64,000 nt of DNA from Lachnospiraceae bacterium NK3A20 (GTDB lineage: Bacteria; Bacillota; Clostridia; Lachnospirales; Lachnospiraceae). Location: positions 95,037-159,036 of the forward strand of contig FNQX01000007.1 in NCBI GenBank assembly GCA_900107575.1, given 5' to 3'. Made by a program: the position numbers and the translations under genes. The number at the start of each line of letters is the position of its first letter. The first letter of the stretch is position 1. A model generated the notes under the pieces. That model had not been told where the DNA came from and ran no database searches. It worked only from the letters and a program-made list of their open reading frames with translations. Of this stretch, positions 1 to 9,251 are shown piece by piece.

Positions 1-34
1 ATGAACAGATCTATCTGTTCATTCTGGAACGAAT

Positions 35-60
35 CAGGCTATTTCCGAAGGAATAGCCTG
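35..60. terminator. Hairpin downstream of lgt, possible terminator
   Basis: A 9-bp perfect inverted repeat (35-43 with 52-60) encloses an 8-base loop, about 95 bases beyond the lgt stop. A second palindrome lies at 1-22 (ten-base arms 1-10 and 13-22). Neither has a clear T run on the minus strand, so termination of the ychF-lgt transcript is only inferred. I see no gene in 1-154. Confidence 0.35.
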
Positions 61-154
61 ATTTATCATCCTAGATTTTACAGGAGTTGTCAACATATAG
101 GCAAGGCAGACCGCACCTTGCGCCGATTACTCTACAGACTGCGCTTTGCGCCGA

Positions 155-1123
155 TCACTCAGGCTTCTGCGCATCCTCCTGATGTGTGTTCTCCTGAGCA
201 TCCGATGGAGCAGCCGTCACATCGCCGACCACGTCCATCGCCACCTCCGGCGTCAGCTTCCCGCTGCGCAGTCTTGCGCGTACCACAATGTCGCAGACGA
301 CGGCAAAGGTCATCATGATGACACTGACCACGATGGAGACTGGTATTTTCGTTCCCGTAATGTAGAGCTGATCCGTGCGGATGTACTCGATCCACGCGCG
401 GCCTGCGCCGTAGCCCAGGAAATAGAAGAGCGTGATCTCTCCCTGGAACTTCTTATGTTTCGTCACAAGGAGCATCACGAGCAAAACGCCCAGATTCCAC
501 AGTCCTTCATAGAGGAAAGTCGGATGCACCTGGATGTAATTGGTTCCCGCCGCGATATGGGCCGCAACGCCCTCCGTGATGTCCCGGTCACGAACCATCG
601 CAATCGGCAGCCGCATCGCAAGAAGCGAATCCGTGTAGCCGCCGAACACCTCGCGGTTGAAGAAATTTCCCCATCTGCCGATGATCTGTCCGAGGACCAG
701 ACCGTAGGCCGCCGTATCCAGCAGGCGGAACGTGTTGACCTTCCGCACCTTACAGAAAACGAAGATCACGAGAATGCAGGCGATGACACCTCCGTAAATC
801 GCGAGCCCACCGCCGCGCAGATTGAACACCTGCAGCGGATCATCCCGGTAGTAGTCCCAGAAAAAGACCACATAGTAGATTCGCGCGCCGATGATCGCGA
901 AAATAATCAGCCAGATCGAAACGTCCCAGACAACATCCGGTCTCCACTTCGTCCGTTTGGCCATGTGTGCCGCCATGCAGATACCGGCGAGCATCGCGGC
1001 TGCGATCAGAATGCCGTAGATCGCCACCGAGAAGTTCCCGATGCTGAAAGTCTTCGGCACATTGCGAAGATAGATTCCAAGGTGCGGGAAGGCAATATCG
1101 TAGTCTTCCATCATTTCCTGCAT
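155..1123 (-). CDS. lgt: Prolipoprotein diacylglyceryl transferase (Lgt)
   Basis: Integral membrane enzyme that moves diacylglycerol from phosphatidylglycerol to the lipobox cysteine of prolipoproteins, the first step of lipoprotein maturation. Visible family marks are GRWGNFFNRE (residues 149-158), HPTFLYE (200-206) and GRAWIEYIRTD (241-251), within about seven hydrophobic segments. The start at 1123 is set by an AGGAGA sequence 7-8 bases upstream. The 322-residue protein carries a hydrophilic, acidic C-terminal tail of about 35 residues that most Lgt proteins lack. It follows ychF by 45 bases and probably shares its promoter. Confidence 0.96.
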   Translation of the reverse strand: MQEMMEDYDIAFPHLGIYLRNVPKTFSIGNFSVAIYGILIAAAMLAGICMAAHMAKRTKWRPDVVWDVSIWLIIFAIIGARIYYVVFFWDYYRDDPLQVFNLRGGGLAIYGGVIACILVIFVFCKVRKVNTFRLLDTAAYGLVLGQIIGRWGNFFNREVFGGYTDSLLAMRLPIAMVRDRDITEGVAAHIAAGTNYIQVHPTFLYEGLWNLGVLLVMLLVTKHKKFQGEITLFYFLGYGAGRAWIEYIRTDQLYITGTKIPVSIVVSVIMMTFAVVCDIVVRARLRSGKLTPEVAMDVVGDVTAAPSDAQENTHQEDAQKPE

Positions 1124-1168
1124 AAACTGTTCTCCTCGTTTACTGGCGTCAGAACCCGCTGCTCTGTC

Positions 1169-2266
1169 TTATACGTTGAAGCGGAAAACGCAGACATCGC
1201 CGTCCTGTACGACGTAGTCCTTGCCCTCCACGCCGACGAGGCCCTTGTCGCGTGCCGCGGAAAGGGAACCCTCACGCAGCAGCACTTCCCAGTTGACAAC
1301 CTCGGCGCGGATGAAGCCACGCTCCATGTCGCTGTGTACCTTGCCTGCCGCCTGCGGTGCCTTGGTGCCGATTCGTATCGTCCAGGCCCTGGTCTCATCG
1401 GGACCAGCTGTGAGGAAGGACATAAGACCCAGCTCGTGATAGCTCGCCCGGATCAGCTTATCGAGACCGGACTCCTTGATACCGAGATCCTCCAGGAAAG
1501 CCTGCTTCTCATCATCGTCAAGCTCGGAAATCTCCGCTTCCATTTCCGCGCAGAGGACATAGGCCTCCGCACCGACCTGCGCCGCGTATGCCCGCACGGC
1601 CTGCGCGCCCTTGTTGTTCGCGCCGTCGTCGGGAATGTCATCCTCGGACACGTTGCAGGCATAAATCACAGGCTTGCCCGTGAGCAGCTGCAGCCCGTTC
1701 ATGATCTTCTGTTCCTCTTCATCTTCGATTGCCACGCTGGATGCGGGATCCCCTGCCTCCAGGGCAGCCTTCACTCTCTTGAGCAGCTCGAGCTCCTTCG
1801 CGGCATCCTTGTCCATTCTCGCTTCCTTCGCGACCTTGGAAATTCTTCTCTCCAGAACCTCGAGGTCAGCGAATACCAACTCCATGTTGATCGTCTCAAT
1901 GTCGCGCATCGGATCAATGCTGCCGTCCACGTGCGTGATATTGTCGTTCTCGAAACACCTGACAACGTGCACAATGGCATCGCACTCACGGATGTTCCCG
2001 AGGAACTGATTGCCCAGACCCTCGCCCTTGGACGCGCCCTTGACAAGCCCCGCGATATCCACAAATTCGATGACCGCCGGGGTGATCTTCTTCGAGTGAT
2101 ACATCTCACCCAGCTTCTGAATTCTCTCATCCGGAACCGCCACGACGCCGACATTTGGGTCAATGGTGCAGAAAGGGTAATTCGCGACATCCGCGCCCGC
2201 CTTCGTCAGGGAATTGAACAGCGTGCTCTTGCCGACATTCGGCAGACCTACGATACCTAATTTCAT
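1169..2266 (-). CDS. ychF: Ribosome-associated GTPase/ATPase YchF
   Basis: Obg-family P-loop protein, homologue of OLA1; it binds ribosomes and prefers ATP in studied members. The Walker A motif GLPNVGKST is at residues 7-15, followed by the [17 protein letters not shown] switch region, a helical coiled domain near the middle and a C-terminal TGS domain ending in VFRFNV. At 365 residues it has the usual length. An AAGGAG sequence lies about 12 bases before the start. It is first in a two-gene unit with lgt and has a strong promoter at 2338-2366. Confidence 0.96.
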   Translation of the reverse strand: MKLGIVGLPNVGKSTLFNSLTKAGADVANYPFCTIDPNVGVVAVPDERIQKLGEMYHSKKITPAVIEFVDIAGLVKGASKGEGLGNQFLGNIRECDAIVHVVRCFENDNITHVDGSIDPMRDIETINMELVFADLEVLERRISKVAKEARMDKDAAKELELLKRVKAALEAGDPASSVAIEDEEEQKIMNGLQLLTGKPVIYACNVSEDDIPDDGANNKGAQAVRAYAAQVGAEAYVLCAEMEAEISELDDDEKQAFLEDLGIKESGLDKLIRASYHELGLMSFLTAGPDETRAWTIRIGTKAPQAAGKVHSDMERGFIRAEVVNWEVLLREGSLSAARDKGLVGVEGKDYVVQDGDVCVFRFNV

Positions 2267-2316
2267 ATATTTTCACATCTCCTTCAGATTTTCGACAGAG
2301 TGCCGGCGCATGAATA

Positions 2317-2357
2317 AAGAGCCTGACACGCCACAGAATTATAGCAGACAGGCTCTT
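2317..2357 (-). terminator. Hairpin behind rsgA that contains the ychF promoter
   Basis: Nine-base arms 2317-2325 and 2349-2357 pair perfectly around a 23-base loop, 22 bases after the rsgA stop. The T-rich stretch that follows on the minus strand is short. The -10 box of the ychF promoter lies inside the loop, so transcription into the hairpin and initiation from it could interfere. Confidence 0.45.
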
Positions 2358-2366
2358 AATTCTCAA
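2338..2366 (-). promoter_or_regulatory. Sigma-A promoter for ychF-lgt
   Basis: On the minus strand TTGAGA (2366-2361) and TATAAT (2343-2338) are separated by exactly 17 bases, and TGC directly before the -10 makes it an extended -10 promoter. It is one of the best promoter matches in the window. Confidence 0.8.
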
Positions 2367-2378
2367 CGCAGGCAGCAC

Positions 2379-3371
2379 TTATCTCTTCTTCGCAAATTCC
2401 GGCTTGGACAGGTCCCGTTTCCTGTAGATCGGTTTCCTATCCTTCAATTCTGCAAAGATTTCCGTATAGTTCTGATAGCGGATGCAGCTGATCTCACCAT
2501 CCCGCAGCGCCGCCTTGACAGCACAGCCGGGCTCCGCCAGGTGATTGCACCCCTGGAAGCGGCACTGTTCCTGTACGCGGACGAACTCAGGATAGTAAGC
2601 CTTCACATCCTCCGCCTCAATATCCTGCAAATACAGTGACGTAAAGCCCGGTGTATCAACAAGGTACGTATCATTTCCGGCAGCCAGAAGCTCTACCGTT
2701 CTCGTCGTGTTCCTGCCTCTTGCGATCTTGCGCGAGAGCTCCCCCGTCTCCCGCCGACTGCCCGGGATCAAGCGGTTGATCAGCGACGATTTGCCGGCGC
2801 CCGAAGGCCCGGTGATCACGCTGGTCTTCCCGCGCAGAATACGCCGCAGCTCTTCCAGGGAATCCGGGTCCTTCGTGGAGATGAACAGCACCCGGCAGCC
2901 GCACTGCTCGTAGACCTCTCGAAGCTCACGGATCCGCTCCTCCGATGCCAGATCCAGTTTGTTAAAACATAAGACAGCCGGCAGGCCTTTGATTTTCATT
3001 GAGATCAGGAACCGGTCCAGCATATTGTAGGAAGGTGCGGGATTTGTGATCGCGAACAAAAGACACGCCTGATCTACATTGGCTACATAGGGCCGCACCA
3101 GCTCATTTCGCCTCGGCAGGAGAGAGACCACATTCCCCTCCGGGGGAACCGCTGCCGTGTCCGTCACATCGAACAGAACATCGTCACCTACCAGGGGCTT
3201 CTGATGCAGAGCGCGCAACACGCCCTTCGCGCGGCAGCGATAAACAAGGCCGGCAGCATCGCATACGATGCCGCCGGCTCCTGTCATGTCAGCTTCCGTG
3301 TTCATGGACGAATCCGTATAAACCTCATAGAAACCGGATATGGATTTGATTATCTTTCCCTTGAGGGGCAT
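2379..3371 (-). CDS. rsgA: Small-subunit ribosome biogenesis GTPase RsgA
   Basis: Circularly permuted GTPase that checks late maturation of the 30S subunit. From the ATG at 3371 (AGGAG 6-7 bases upstream), an N-terminal OB fold is followed by NKLD (137-140, G4), GPSGAGKSS (188-196, G1) and DTPG (239-242, G3), the order typical of the permuted fold. The zinc finger ligands are Cys270, Cys275, His277 and Cys283. About 20 extra residues (22-40) interrupt the OB fold. It is last in the stp-pknB-rsgA run; the rpe and thiN genes that often follow rsgA in Firmicutes are absent here. Confidence 0.95.
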   Translation of the reverse strand: MPLKGKIIKSISGFYEVYTDSSMNTEADMTGAGGIVCDAAGLVYRCRAKGVLRALHQKPLVGDDVLFDVTDTAAVPPEGNVVSLLPRRNELVRPYVANVDQACLLFAITNPAPSYNMLDRFLISMKIKGLPAVLCFNKLDLASEERIRELREVYEQCGCRVLFISTKDPDSLEELRRILRGKTSVITGPSGAGKSSLINRLIPGSRRETGELSRKIARGRNTTRTVELLAAGNDTYLVDTPGFTSLYLQDIEAEDVKAYYPEFVRVQEQCRFQGCNHLAEPGCAVKAALRDGEISCIRYQNYTEIFAELKDRKPIYRKRDLSKPEFAKKR

Positions 3372-3477
3372 GTCACACTCCTGTGTTGTGGGACCCAATG
3401 CAGTCCGGTAGCGTCTGTATATATGAGATATATTGCAGCCCCGGAAGCGCCTGCCGCAGCCTCGCGCCCTATATGAC

Positions 3478-5766
3478 TCAGTTCTCCGGCGTGAACGTCA
3501 GCGTCCTCGTCACCTGCTGCGGAACCGCCTGTCCTGGCACGACAACCTGATTGCCGTTCTCGTCCGTCGAAACCGTCGCCTCCGTCGTATTCGTATAACT
3601 CATCTGGAGCGTCCCTGTGCTGCTCTGCAGGCCCCGGAACGTGCCGGTATCCAGCGGGAAGCTGGAAGTCGTCGTATCCAGGAGTTTGGTGCCGTCCGCC
3701 GCGATAATGACCACATAGACCTGCGTGCCGGGGACGAAATTCGGATCCTCCGAAGGAGACGGCTGGTCAATGCTCGCGCTGAAGCTGTAAGTCACCGTCT
3801 TCGGCCCGCTGCTCACCTGCAGATCAACCGCCGTCTTCGGATCGACCATTTTGCCTGCACCGATCGACTGCTGTACGACTGTTCCGGCCGCCTCAGAGGA
3901 CTCCACCTGTGAGATGTTGCCGACCTGAAGGCCCGCGTTCGTGAGGGATGAGACCGCCGCGTCCTGTGTCTGTCCGAGTAGCGAAGGCACCTGTACCTGC
4001 TCCGACGTGTCGGGACCTGTGCTGATCGTGATCGTCACTGTGGAACCGGCCGGTGCGTCAATCCCCGCTTCCGGGTCCTGACGGATGACGCTGTTCTTCT
4101 CCACCTCATCGGAAGCGTCCGTCTCCTGGCTCACAGAAAAGCCCTTGGCCTGGAGAATCGACTTCGCTTCCGCGATGCTCTTGCCTGCCACATCCGGCAC
4201 CTTCACACCATTTTTGCCCGTGCTGACCGTCAGTGCGACCGTGGAATCCGAGGGAAGCTTGGTCCCCTTGGAGACTTCATTTCCGTCAACCTTCGCGGAA
4301 ATGACATGGTCCGACTCCACCGTGTCCGATTCCGCGTACTTCACTTCGACCGTAAGTCCCATACCGGTGAGAATCTTCTTGAGATCCTCCGCATCCGCGT
4401 TCTGCATCTCCGGGAGCGTCACCGTATCCGATTCGATCCGGCTCGTCAGCTCCGAGGTGCCCGCATCCGATGAATCCGCCGTAAGGCCGGAGAAATCCGT
4501 ATCGAACAGTCCCAGACGCAGCGCCGCCACAATGATAATGATGAGGCCGATGAGGATCGCAGCGAGGACAGAGAGGAACGTCACCCTTTTCTCGCGCTGG
4601 GGATCGTAACCTGTATCTGTGTCGAAATCATCGGTATAGTCGTCCTGATTGTACCGCATGCCTGCCTTATTTTTGCGAAGCGGGGCGCCGAGACTCTCAT
4701 CCCTTCTGCGTACCGGACGCTGTGTGTAGACAGGCTCATCCTGGTAGCCATCGTATGGCTGGTCCATCTCTTCGGGCGGGATCTCTTCTCCATACCCCGG
4801 CTCATCCTGCGGGATTTCTTCCCGTCTTCCCTGGTAGTCCGCCTCCTCGTAATAAGCGCGTCTTCGGATCTCACTCTGCTCATCCGGCGCAGCCAGTCTC
4901 GTCGCCGACTCCTCGTCTGGATGGATCACCTTGACGAAATCATCGTCCGGATGGATCAGGGACTGCTTCAGATCCGCGATGAGCTCTTCCATGTTCTGGT
5001 AGCGCCTGTCCGGACTCTTCTCGCAGCACTTTAATACGATCTGCTCGACACTCCTCGGGATCTCGGGGATGAACTCGCGCGGAGAAGGCATCGGGGTCTG
5101 GATATGTTTAATCGCAATGGCAACCGTCGTCTCCCCGTTGAAGGGAACGCGCCCGGTCAACATCTCGAACATACTGATGCCGAGGGAATAGATGTCGGAT
5201 CTCTCATCCGAATAGCCGCCCCTGGCCTGTTCCGGCGAGGTATAATGCACTGACCCCATCACATTGGAGGTGATGGTGTTGCTCGTCGCCGCCTTGGCGA
5301 TACCGAAGTCGGTCACCTTGACCTTGCCGTCTTTCGAGATGATGATGTTCTGTGGCTTGATATCGCGGTGGATGATGTGATTGTGGTGCGCCGCCTGCAG
5401 GCCCATGGAGACCTGGATCGCGATACTGATGGCTTCCTTGACGGAGAGGCGGGACTTCTTCTCAATGTATTTCTTGAGCGTGATGCCATCCACGAGCTCC
5501 ATGACGATATAGTACATGCCCTTCTCGTCGCCGACATCATAGACATTGACGATATTAGGGTGCATCAGGCCTGCTGCCGCCTGTGCCTCGACACGGAACT
5601 TGGATACGAAATTGGCGTTATCCGAGAACTCCTGTTTGAGGATCTTGACAGCCACGAATCTGTTCAGTTTATGGTCTTTTGCCTTATAAACCACAGACAT
5701 GCCGCCTGTGCCGATTTTCTCGAGCACCTCGTAGCGGTCTGCGATCAGCATACCGATCTTAACCAT
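3478..5766 (-). CDS. pknB: PASTA-domain serine/threonine protein kinase (PrkC/PknB/Stk type)
   Basis: Membrane kinase that senses peptidoglycan fragments or lipid II outside the cell and phosphorylates cytoplasmic targets. The kinase domain spans about 10-270: glycine loop IGTGGMSVVY (18-27), Lys41, HRDIKPQN (133-140), DFG (153-155). A long acidic, Arg/Tyr-rich juxtamembrane linker (about 271-394) leads to a membrane helix at 395-419, then three PASTA repeats (about 448-515, 521-583, 590-655) and an extra beta-rich Thr/Ser domain (656-762). The AGGAG ribosome site overlaps the stop codon of stp, so translation is likely coupled to its cognate phosphatase. Confidence 0.96.
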   Translation of the reverse strand: MVKIGMLIADRYEVLEKIGTGGMSVVYKAKDHKLNRFVAVKILKQEFSDNANFVSKFRVEAQAAAGLMHPNIVNVYDVGDEKGMYYIVMELVDGITLKKYIEKKSRLSVKEAISIAIQVSMGLQAAHHNHIIHRDIKPQNIIISKDGKVKVTDFGIAKAATSNTITSNVMGSVHYTSPEQARGGYSDERSDIYSLGISMFEMLTGRVPFNGETTVAIAIKHIQTPMPSPREFIPEIPRSVEQIVLKCCEKSPDRRYQNMEELIADLKQSLIHPDDDFVKVIHPDEESATRLAAPDEQSEIRRRAYYEEADYQGRREEIPQDEPGYGEEIPPEEMDQPYDGYQDEPVYTQRPVRRRDESLGAPLRKNKAGMRYNQDDYTDDFDTDTGYDPQREKRVTFLSVLAAILIGLIIIIVAALRLGLFDTDFSGLTADSSDAGTSELTSRIESDTVTLPEMQNADAEDLKKILTGMGLTVEVKYAESDTVESDHVISAKVDGNEVSKGTKLPSDSTVALTVSTGKNGVKVPDVAGKSIAEAKSILQAKGFSVSQETDASDEVEKNSVIRQDPEAGIDAPAGSTVTITISTGPDTSEQVQVPSLLGQTQDAAVSSLTNAGLQVGNISQVESSEAAGTVVQQSIGAGKMVDPKTAVDLQVSSGPKTVTYSFSASIDQPSPSEDPNFVPGTQVYVVIIAADGTKLLDTTTSSFPLDTGTFRGLQSSTGTLQMSYTNTTEATVSTDENGNQVVVPGQAVPQQVTRTLTFTPEN

Positions 5767-5778
5767 GAATTCATTCTC

Positions 5779-6510
5779 CTAGTCTGCAAACGGGTCGATC
5801 AATAGCGCGGATACATTGTCCAGTCCGCCGTTTTCGTTGGCGGTGTCAATGAGCTTGTGCGCTCTCTCTTCCAGTGTGCCGGAAGTTTTCACGATTCTGA
5901 ATATCTCTTCATTCTCCACCATGTTGGTGAGGCCGTCCGTGCACATGAGGACAATGTCCCCTCTGTGCAGATCGCTGTTGAAAAAGTCAACGTCAATGTA
6001 GTCTTCTGCGCCGACGGCTCTGGTGATCACGTTCTTGTCCGGGTGGTTTCGTGCCTTCTTCTCATCAAGACTTCCCGCCAGAATCATTTCCTGTACCAGA
6101 GAGTGATCTACCGTGATCTGTCGGATCGTGTCGCCGATCACGTACAGCCTCGAGTCACCGACATTGGCAACGTGCATTACACCGTCTCCGACACTGCATA
6201 CGACAATGGTCGTGCCGCACCCCTCGTACGCTTCCTTCGTTGTGGAAACGACGTGGAGCTTTTCATTCACCACATGCAGGGCAAGATCCAGTGTGTCACG
6301 AAGACTCCCGCCTGTTGCCGCTCTCACCTGCTGCACCGTCTCTTCGACCGCGAAGCGGGAAGCGTAGTCTCCGGCCTTGTGTCCACCCATGCCATCCGCA
6401 ACGATGTACAGATTCGGAAGTGTACCGATTGCGGCATCGCTTGCGAAGACATAGTCCTGGTTCATTTTCCTTTTTCTTCCGATGTCCGTGACGGAAAAAG
6501 ACTTAATCAT
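5779..6510 (-). CDS. stp: PP2C-type protein phosphatase, partner of PknB
   Basis: Metal-dependent Ser/Thr phosphatase (PrpC/Stp family) that reverses PknB phosphorylation. The PP2C metal-binding motifs are visible in order: VADGMGGHKAGD near residue 38, VGDSRLYV, CTDGLTNM and GGLDNVSALL close to the C-terminus. At 243 residues it is a bare catalytic domain. It sits between rlmN (79 bases upstream) and pknB (12 bases downstream), the standard Firmicutes order. Confidence 0.95.
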   Translation of the reverse strand: MIKSFSVTDIGRKRKMNQDYVFASDAAIGTLPNLYIVADGMGGHKAGDYASRFAVEETVQQVRAATGGSLRDTLDLALHVVNEKLHVVSTTKEAYEGCGTTIVVCSVGDGVMHVANVGDSRLYVIGDTIRQITVDHSLVQEMILAGSLDEKKARNHPDKNVITRAVGAEDYIDVDFFNSDLHRGDIVLMCTDGLTNMVENEEIFRIVKTSGTLEERAHKLIDTANENGGLDNVSALLIDPFAD

Positions 6511-6589
6511 TCTCTACCTTATGGAATTCCTGTCAGAAAGATCCGTGACACAGCGAAAATCGAGCAGTCCCCCGCTCGATCCCTGTGGG

Positions 6590-7642
6590 TCAGTCGACGC
6601 TGCCGTCTTCTGTCAGGTGTCTGTGCCTGAGCTGCCCGCAGGCGCCGTCGATATCTCGACCCAATACTCTCCTAATACTAACATTTATTCCCTGCTTTTC
6701 AAGTTTTTCTTTGAAAGCCCGGACCGCTGTCATCTGCGGCTGCTGGTATCCTCTCTCCTTCACGGGATTGACCGGAATGAGATTGATGTGTGCCCCGACA
6801 CTCTTCGCAAGTGTCCACAGATCCCGCGCCTCTTCCTCGGTATCATTGACGTTCGCGATGAGGCTGTACTCGAAGGTGATGCGTCGCCCTGTCGTGTCGA
6901 AATAATACCGGCAGGCATCCATCAGCTCACGGATCGAATAGGTTTCCGCGATCGGCATGATCTGCCGTCTCTTCTCATCCGTCGGCGCGTGCAGAGAGAG
7001 CGCGAGCGTGATGGAGAGATCCTCTTTCGCAAGGTCATAGATTCTGGGCACAATGCCGCAGGTGCTCACCGTGATATTGCGCATGGAGAGATTCTGCCCG
7101 TTCTCATCCGTCAGCATGTGCAGGAAGGTCACGAGGTTGTCGTAATTATCGAGCGGCTCACCCGTCCCCATGACGACAACGTGCGAGATTTTCTCCCCCG
7201 TGATCCTGTGGATCGCATAGATCTGCTCCAGCATCTCAGCGGGCAAAAGGTTCCTCGAGAGTCCATCCAGCGTCGATGCGCAGAAGCGGCAGCCCATGCG
7301 GCAGCCCACCTGTGAAGAGATGCAGACGCTGTTGCCGAACTTGTATTTCATGAATACACTCTCGACCAGCGAATTGTCCGGCATGGCAAAGAGAAACTTC
7401 TGTGTGCCGTCAAGCTGCGAAATCTGCCGGTCGATCATACGGATCTTCGTGAAGTCATAGGCAGTCTGCAGCTCCTCTTTCATTTTCTTCGGAAGATTCG
7501 TCATCTCCTCATAGCTGTCCACAAGATCTTTGTGCATCCAGCGATAGAGCTGGGATGCACGGAATTTCGGATAACCTCTTTCTGCCAGCTCTGTTGTGAG
7601 TAGCTCAAAAGGCATGGATTTGATATCTTTCTTATCACTCAT
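6590..7642 (-). CDS. rlmN: Dual-specificity RNA methyltransferase RlmN
   Basis: Radical SAM enzyme that makes m2A at 23S rRNA A2503 and in some tRNAs. The Fe-S motif is GCRMGCRFCAST (CX3CX2C), followed by MGTGEPLDNY; the conserved C-terminal region holds the second catalytic cysteine. I place the start at 7642 (protein begins MSDKKDIKS), 13 bases after the rsmB stop; a longer in-frame extension would overlap rsmB and shows no family similarity. Length 350 residues is normal. Confidence 0.95.
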   Translation of the reverse strand: MSDKKDIKSMPFELLTTELAERGYPKFRASQLYRWMHKDLVDSYEEMTNLPKKMKEELQTAYDFTKIRMIDRQISQLDGTQKFLFAMPDNSLVESVFMKYKFGNSVCISSQVGCRMGCRFCASTLDGLSRNLLPAEMLEQIYAIHRITGEKISHVVVMGTGEPLDNYDNLVTFLHMLTDENGQNLSMRNITVSTCGIVPRIYDLAKEDLSITLALSLHAPTDEKRRQIMPIAETYSIRELMDACRYYFDTTGRRITFEYSLIANVNDTEEEARDLWTLAKSVGAHINLIPVNPVKERGYQQPQMTAVRAFKEKLEKQGINVSIRRVLGRDIDGACGQLRHRHLTEDGSVD

Positions 7643-7655
7643 AACTTTGTATCTG

Positions 7656-9251
7656 TCACATCTTCCTGAACCGTGCGATGAAGAATCCATCCGTTCCGTG
7701 CACCGATGGCAGGAGCTGAATCTGGTTCCCTTCGATTCCGGGAATGCCGTCCGGCAGGTAAGGCGCAAGGTCATCCGGCGTCATTCCCAGTTTCTTCTCA
7801 ATGTAGGCTGCCATCCTGTCGTTTTCCGACCGGTTGATCGTGCAGGTGGAATAGATGAGGACACCGCCCGGCTTGACATAGTTGACGGCATTTTTCATGA
7901 TCTTCTTCTGCAGGGCCGTGAGGGAATGAATCTTCTCTCTGGTCACGTTGTATTTAATATCCCGCTTCCTTGTGATCACGCCAAGGCCGGAACAGGGGAC
8001 ATCGCAGAGGACAATGTCAGCCTTCTGATCAAACTCCGGGTTGTATTCCGTCGCGTCGTGTTCCTCGATCACAAGATTTGCAAGGTGCAGCCTTTGCGCG
8101 TTCTCGCGTATCCTGTCGGTTTTGCTCTTCGTAAGGTCGAAGCTGTACACGACAGCCCCCGGCGCCAGTGCCGCTGCGTGCAGGCTCTTGCCGCCAGGCG
8201 CCGCGCAAAGATCCAGAATCGTCATTCCCGCTCCGGCCGGCTCGCCCTTCCGAAGATCTGCACTATTACCTGTGAGTCCTGCTGCCGCACAGACGAGTTG
8301 GGAGCTCTCATCCTGCACGGTCCACCTGCCTTCCGCAAAGCCGGGAAGCGTCGCTACACCAGATACATGTGAGAGCTTATAGCAGTCAGGGAGACATTTC
8401 GATTTCTCCACGACCGCGCCATTCTCCCGCAGGCTTTCAACGATGCGGCCCCGCTCTTCGTCCGTTGTATCCGGGGAGAAACGGATGCAGACGGGACGCA
8501 CATTCATCATGGCATCGAGGAGCTGCTCCGTGAAGGCTTCCCCGTAGTCCTCTATCCACATGTCCACGAGTTCCCTCGGCATGGAGTAGCGAAGATACAG
8601 CGGCGCATCCGCAGAGACCGTACGCGATGCGTTCGCCAGCCCCTGGCCGCCATTCTGTGCAGCTGCTGTGGCCTCATTCCCGACAGCATCTGCATCTTTG
8701 GCAGACACCGTCCGGATCACCTTTTTCGTCACTTTTCCGGTTTCGGCATCTCTTGTCACGACGACCCTGGTCACCGGTTTCTGCCGGATGCCACCGCCTG
8801 TCACCACGTTCCGCGCACCGTTGTTCTCGGTCACCGTGCCCTTCGTCGCCTTGTCGCGGCAGACAGAGCGCAGCACGCCGTTGACGAATCCTGTCAGCTG
8901 CGGGAAACCTTTCTTTCGAAGAAGCTTCACCGCCTCATCCACGGCGGCATAGTCCGTCACCGAATCCATGTAATAAATCTCATAAATCGCCATCCGAAGG
9001 GCGCAGCGGGCGATCGGTTTCATCCGAACGCGGGGATCACGAAGGAATCTTCGGATCACCGCATCCAGCTCAATCTCACGCTCAATCGTTCCCTCGGAAA
9101 GTCGCTTAATAAAAGACCGCTGTGCAAGGGGCAGCCCCGCATAACGGTCCAGTGTATTTCTCACCAATACATTACTGTAACGGTGCGTTCTCTCGCGCTC
9201 CGTCAGAATATCCAGTACGATTTCTCTCTCGCTTAACGTCTCTTCAGCCAT
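7656..9251 (-). CDS. rsmB: 16S rRNA m5C967 methyltransferase RsmB with a linker insertion
   Basis: Methylates cytosine 967 of 16S rRNA. An N-terminal NusB-like RNA-binding domain (about 1-140) is joined to a Rossmann methyltransferase domain with motif I DLCAAPGGK, motif IV DVPCSG (Cys420) and motif VI YSTC (Cys470), the two catalytic cysteines. At 531 residues it is about 80 longer than most RsmB proteins; the extra length is a Val/Thr/Lys and Ala/Gly-rich linker at about 142-215 plus a short loop before motif I. The start shares one base with the yugP stop. Confidence 0.94.
   Translation of the reverse strand: MAEETLSEREIVLDILTERERTHRYSNVLVRNTLDRYAGLPLAQRSFIKRLSEGTIEREIELDAVIRRFLRDPRVRMKPIARCALRMAIYEIYYMDSVTDYAAVDEAVKLLRKKGFPQLTGFVNGVLRSVCRDKATKGTVTENNGARNVVTGGGIRQKPVTRVVVTRDAETGKVTKKVIRTVSAKDADAVGNEATAAAQNGGQGLANASRTVSADAPLYLRYSMPRELVDMWIEDYGEAFTEQLLDAMMNVRPVCIRFSPDTTDEERGRIVESLRENGAVVEKSKCLPDCYKLSHVSGVATLPGFAEGRWTVQDESSQLVCAAAGLTGNSADLRKGEPAGAGMTILDLCAAPGGKSLHAAALAPGAVVYSFDLTKSKTDRIRENAQRLHLANLVIEEHDATEYNPEFDQKADIVLCDVPCSGLGVITRKRDIKYNVTREKIHSLTALQKKIMKNAVNYVKPGGVLIYSTCTINRSENDRMAAYIEKKLGMTPDDLAPYLPDGIPGIEGNQIQLLPSVHGTDGFFIARFRKM

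Noticed and set aside
146..2260. Plus-strand open frame of 704 codons across lgt and ychF
   Set aside because: It is antisense to two well-conserved genes and its translation (rich in His, Arg, Asp) has no recognisable domain; long antisense frames are common at this GC content.
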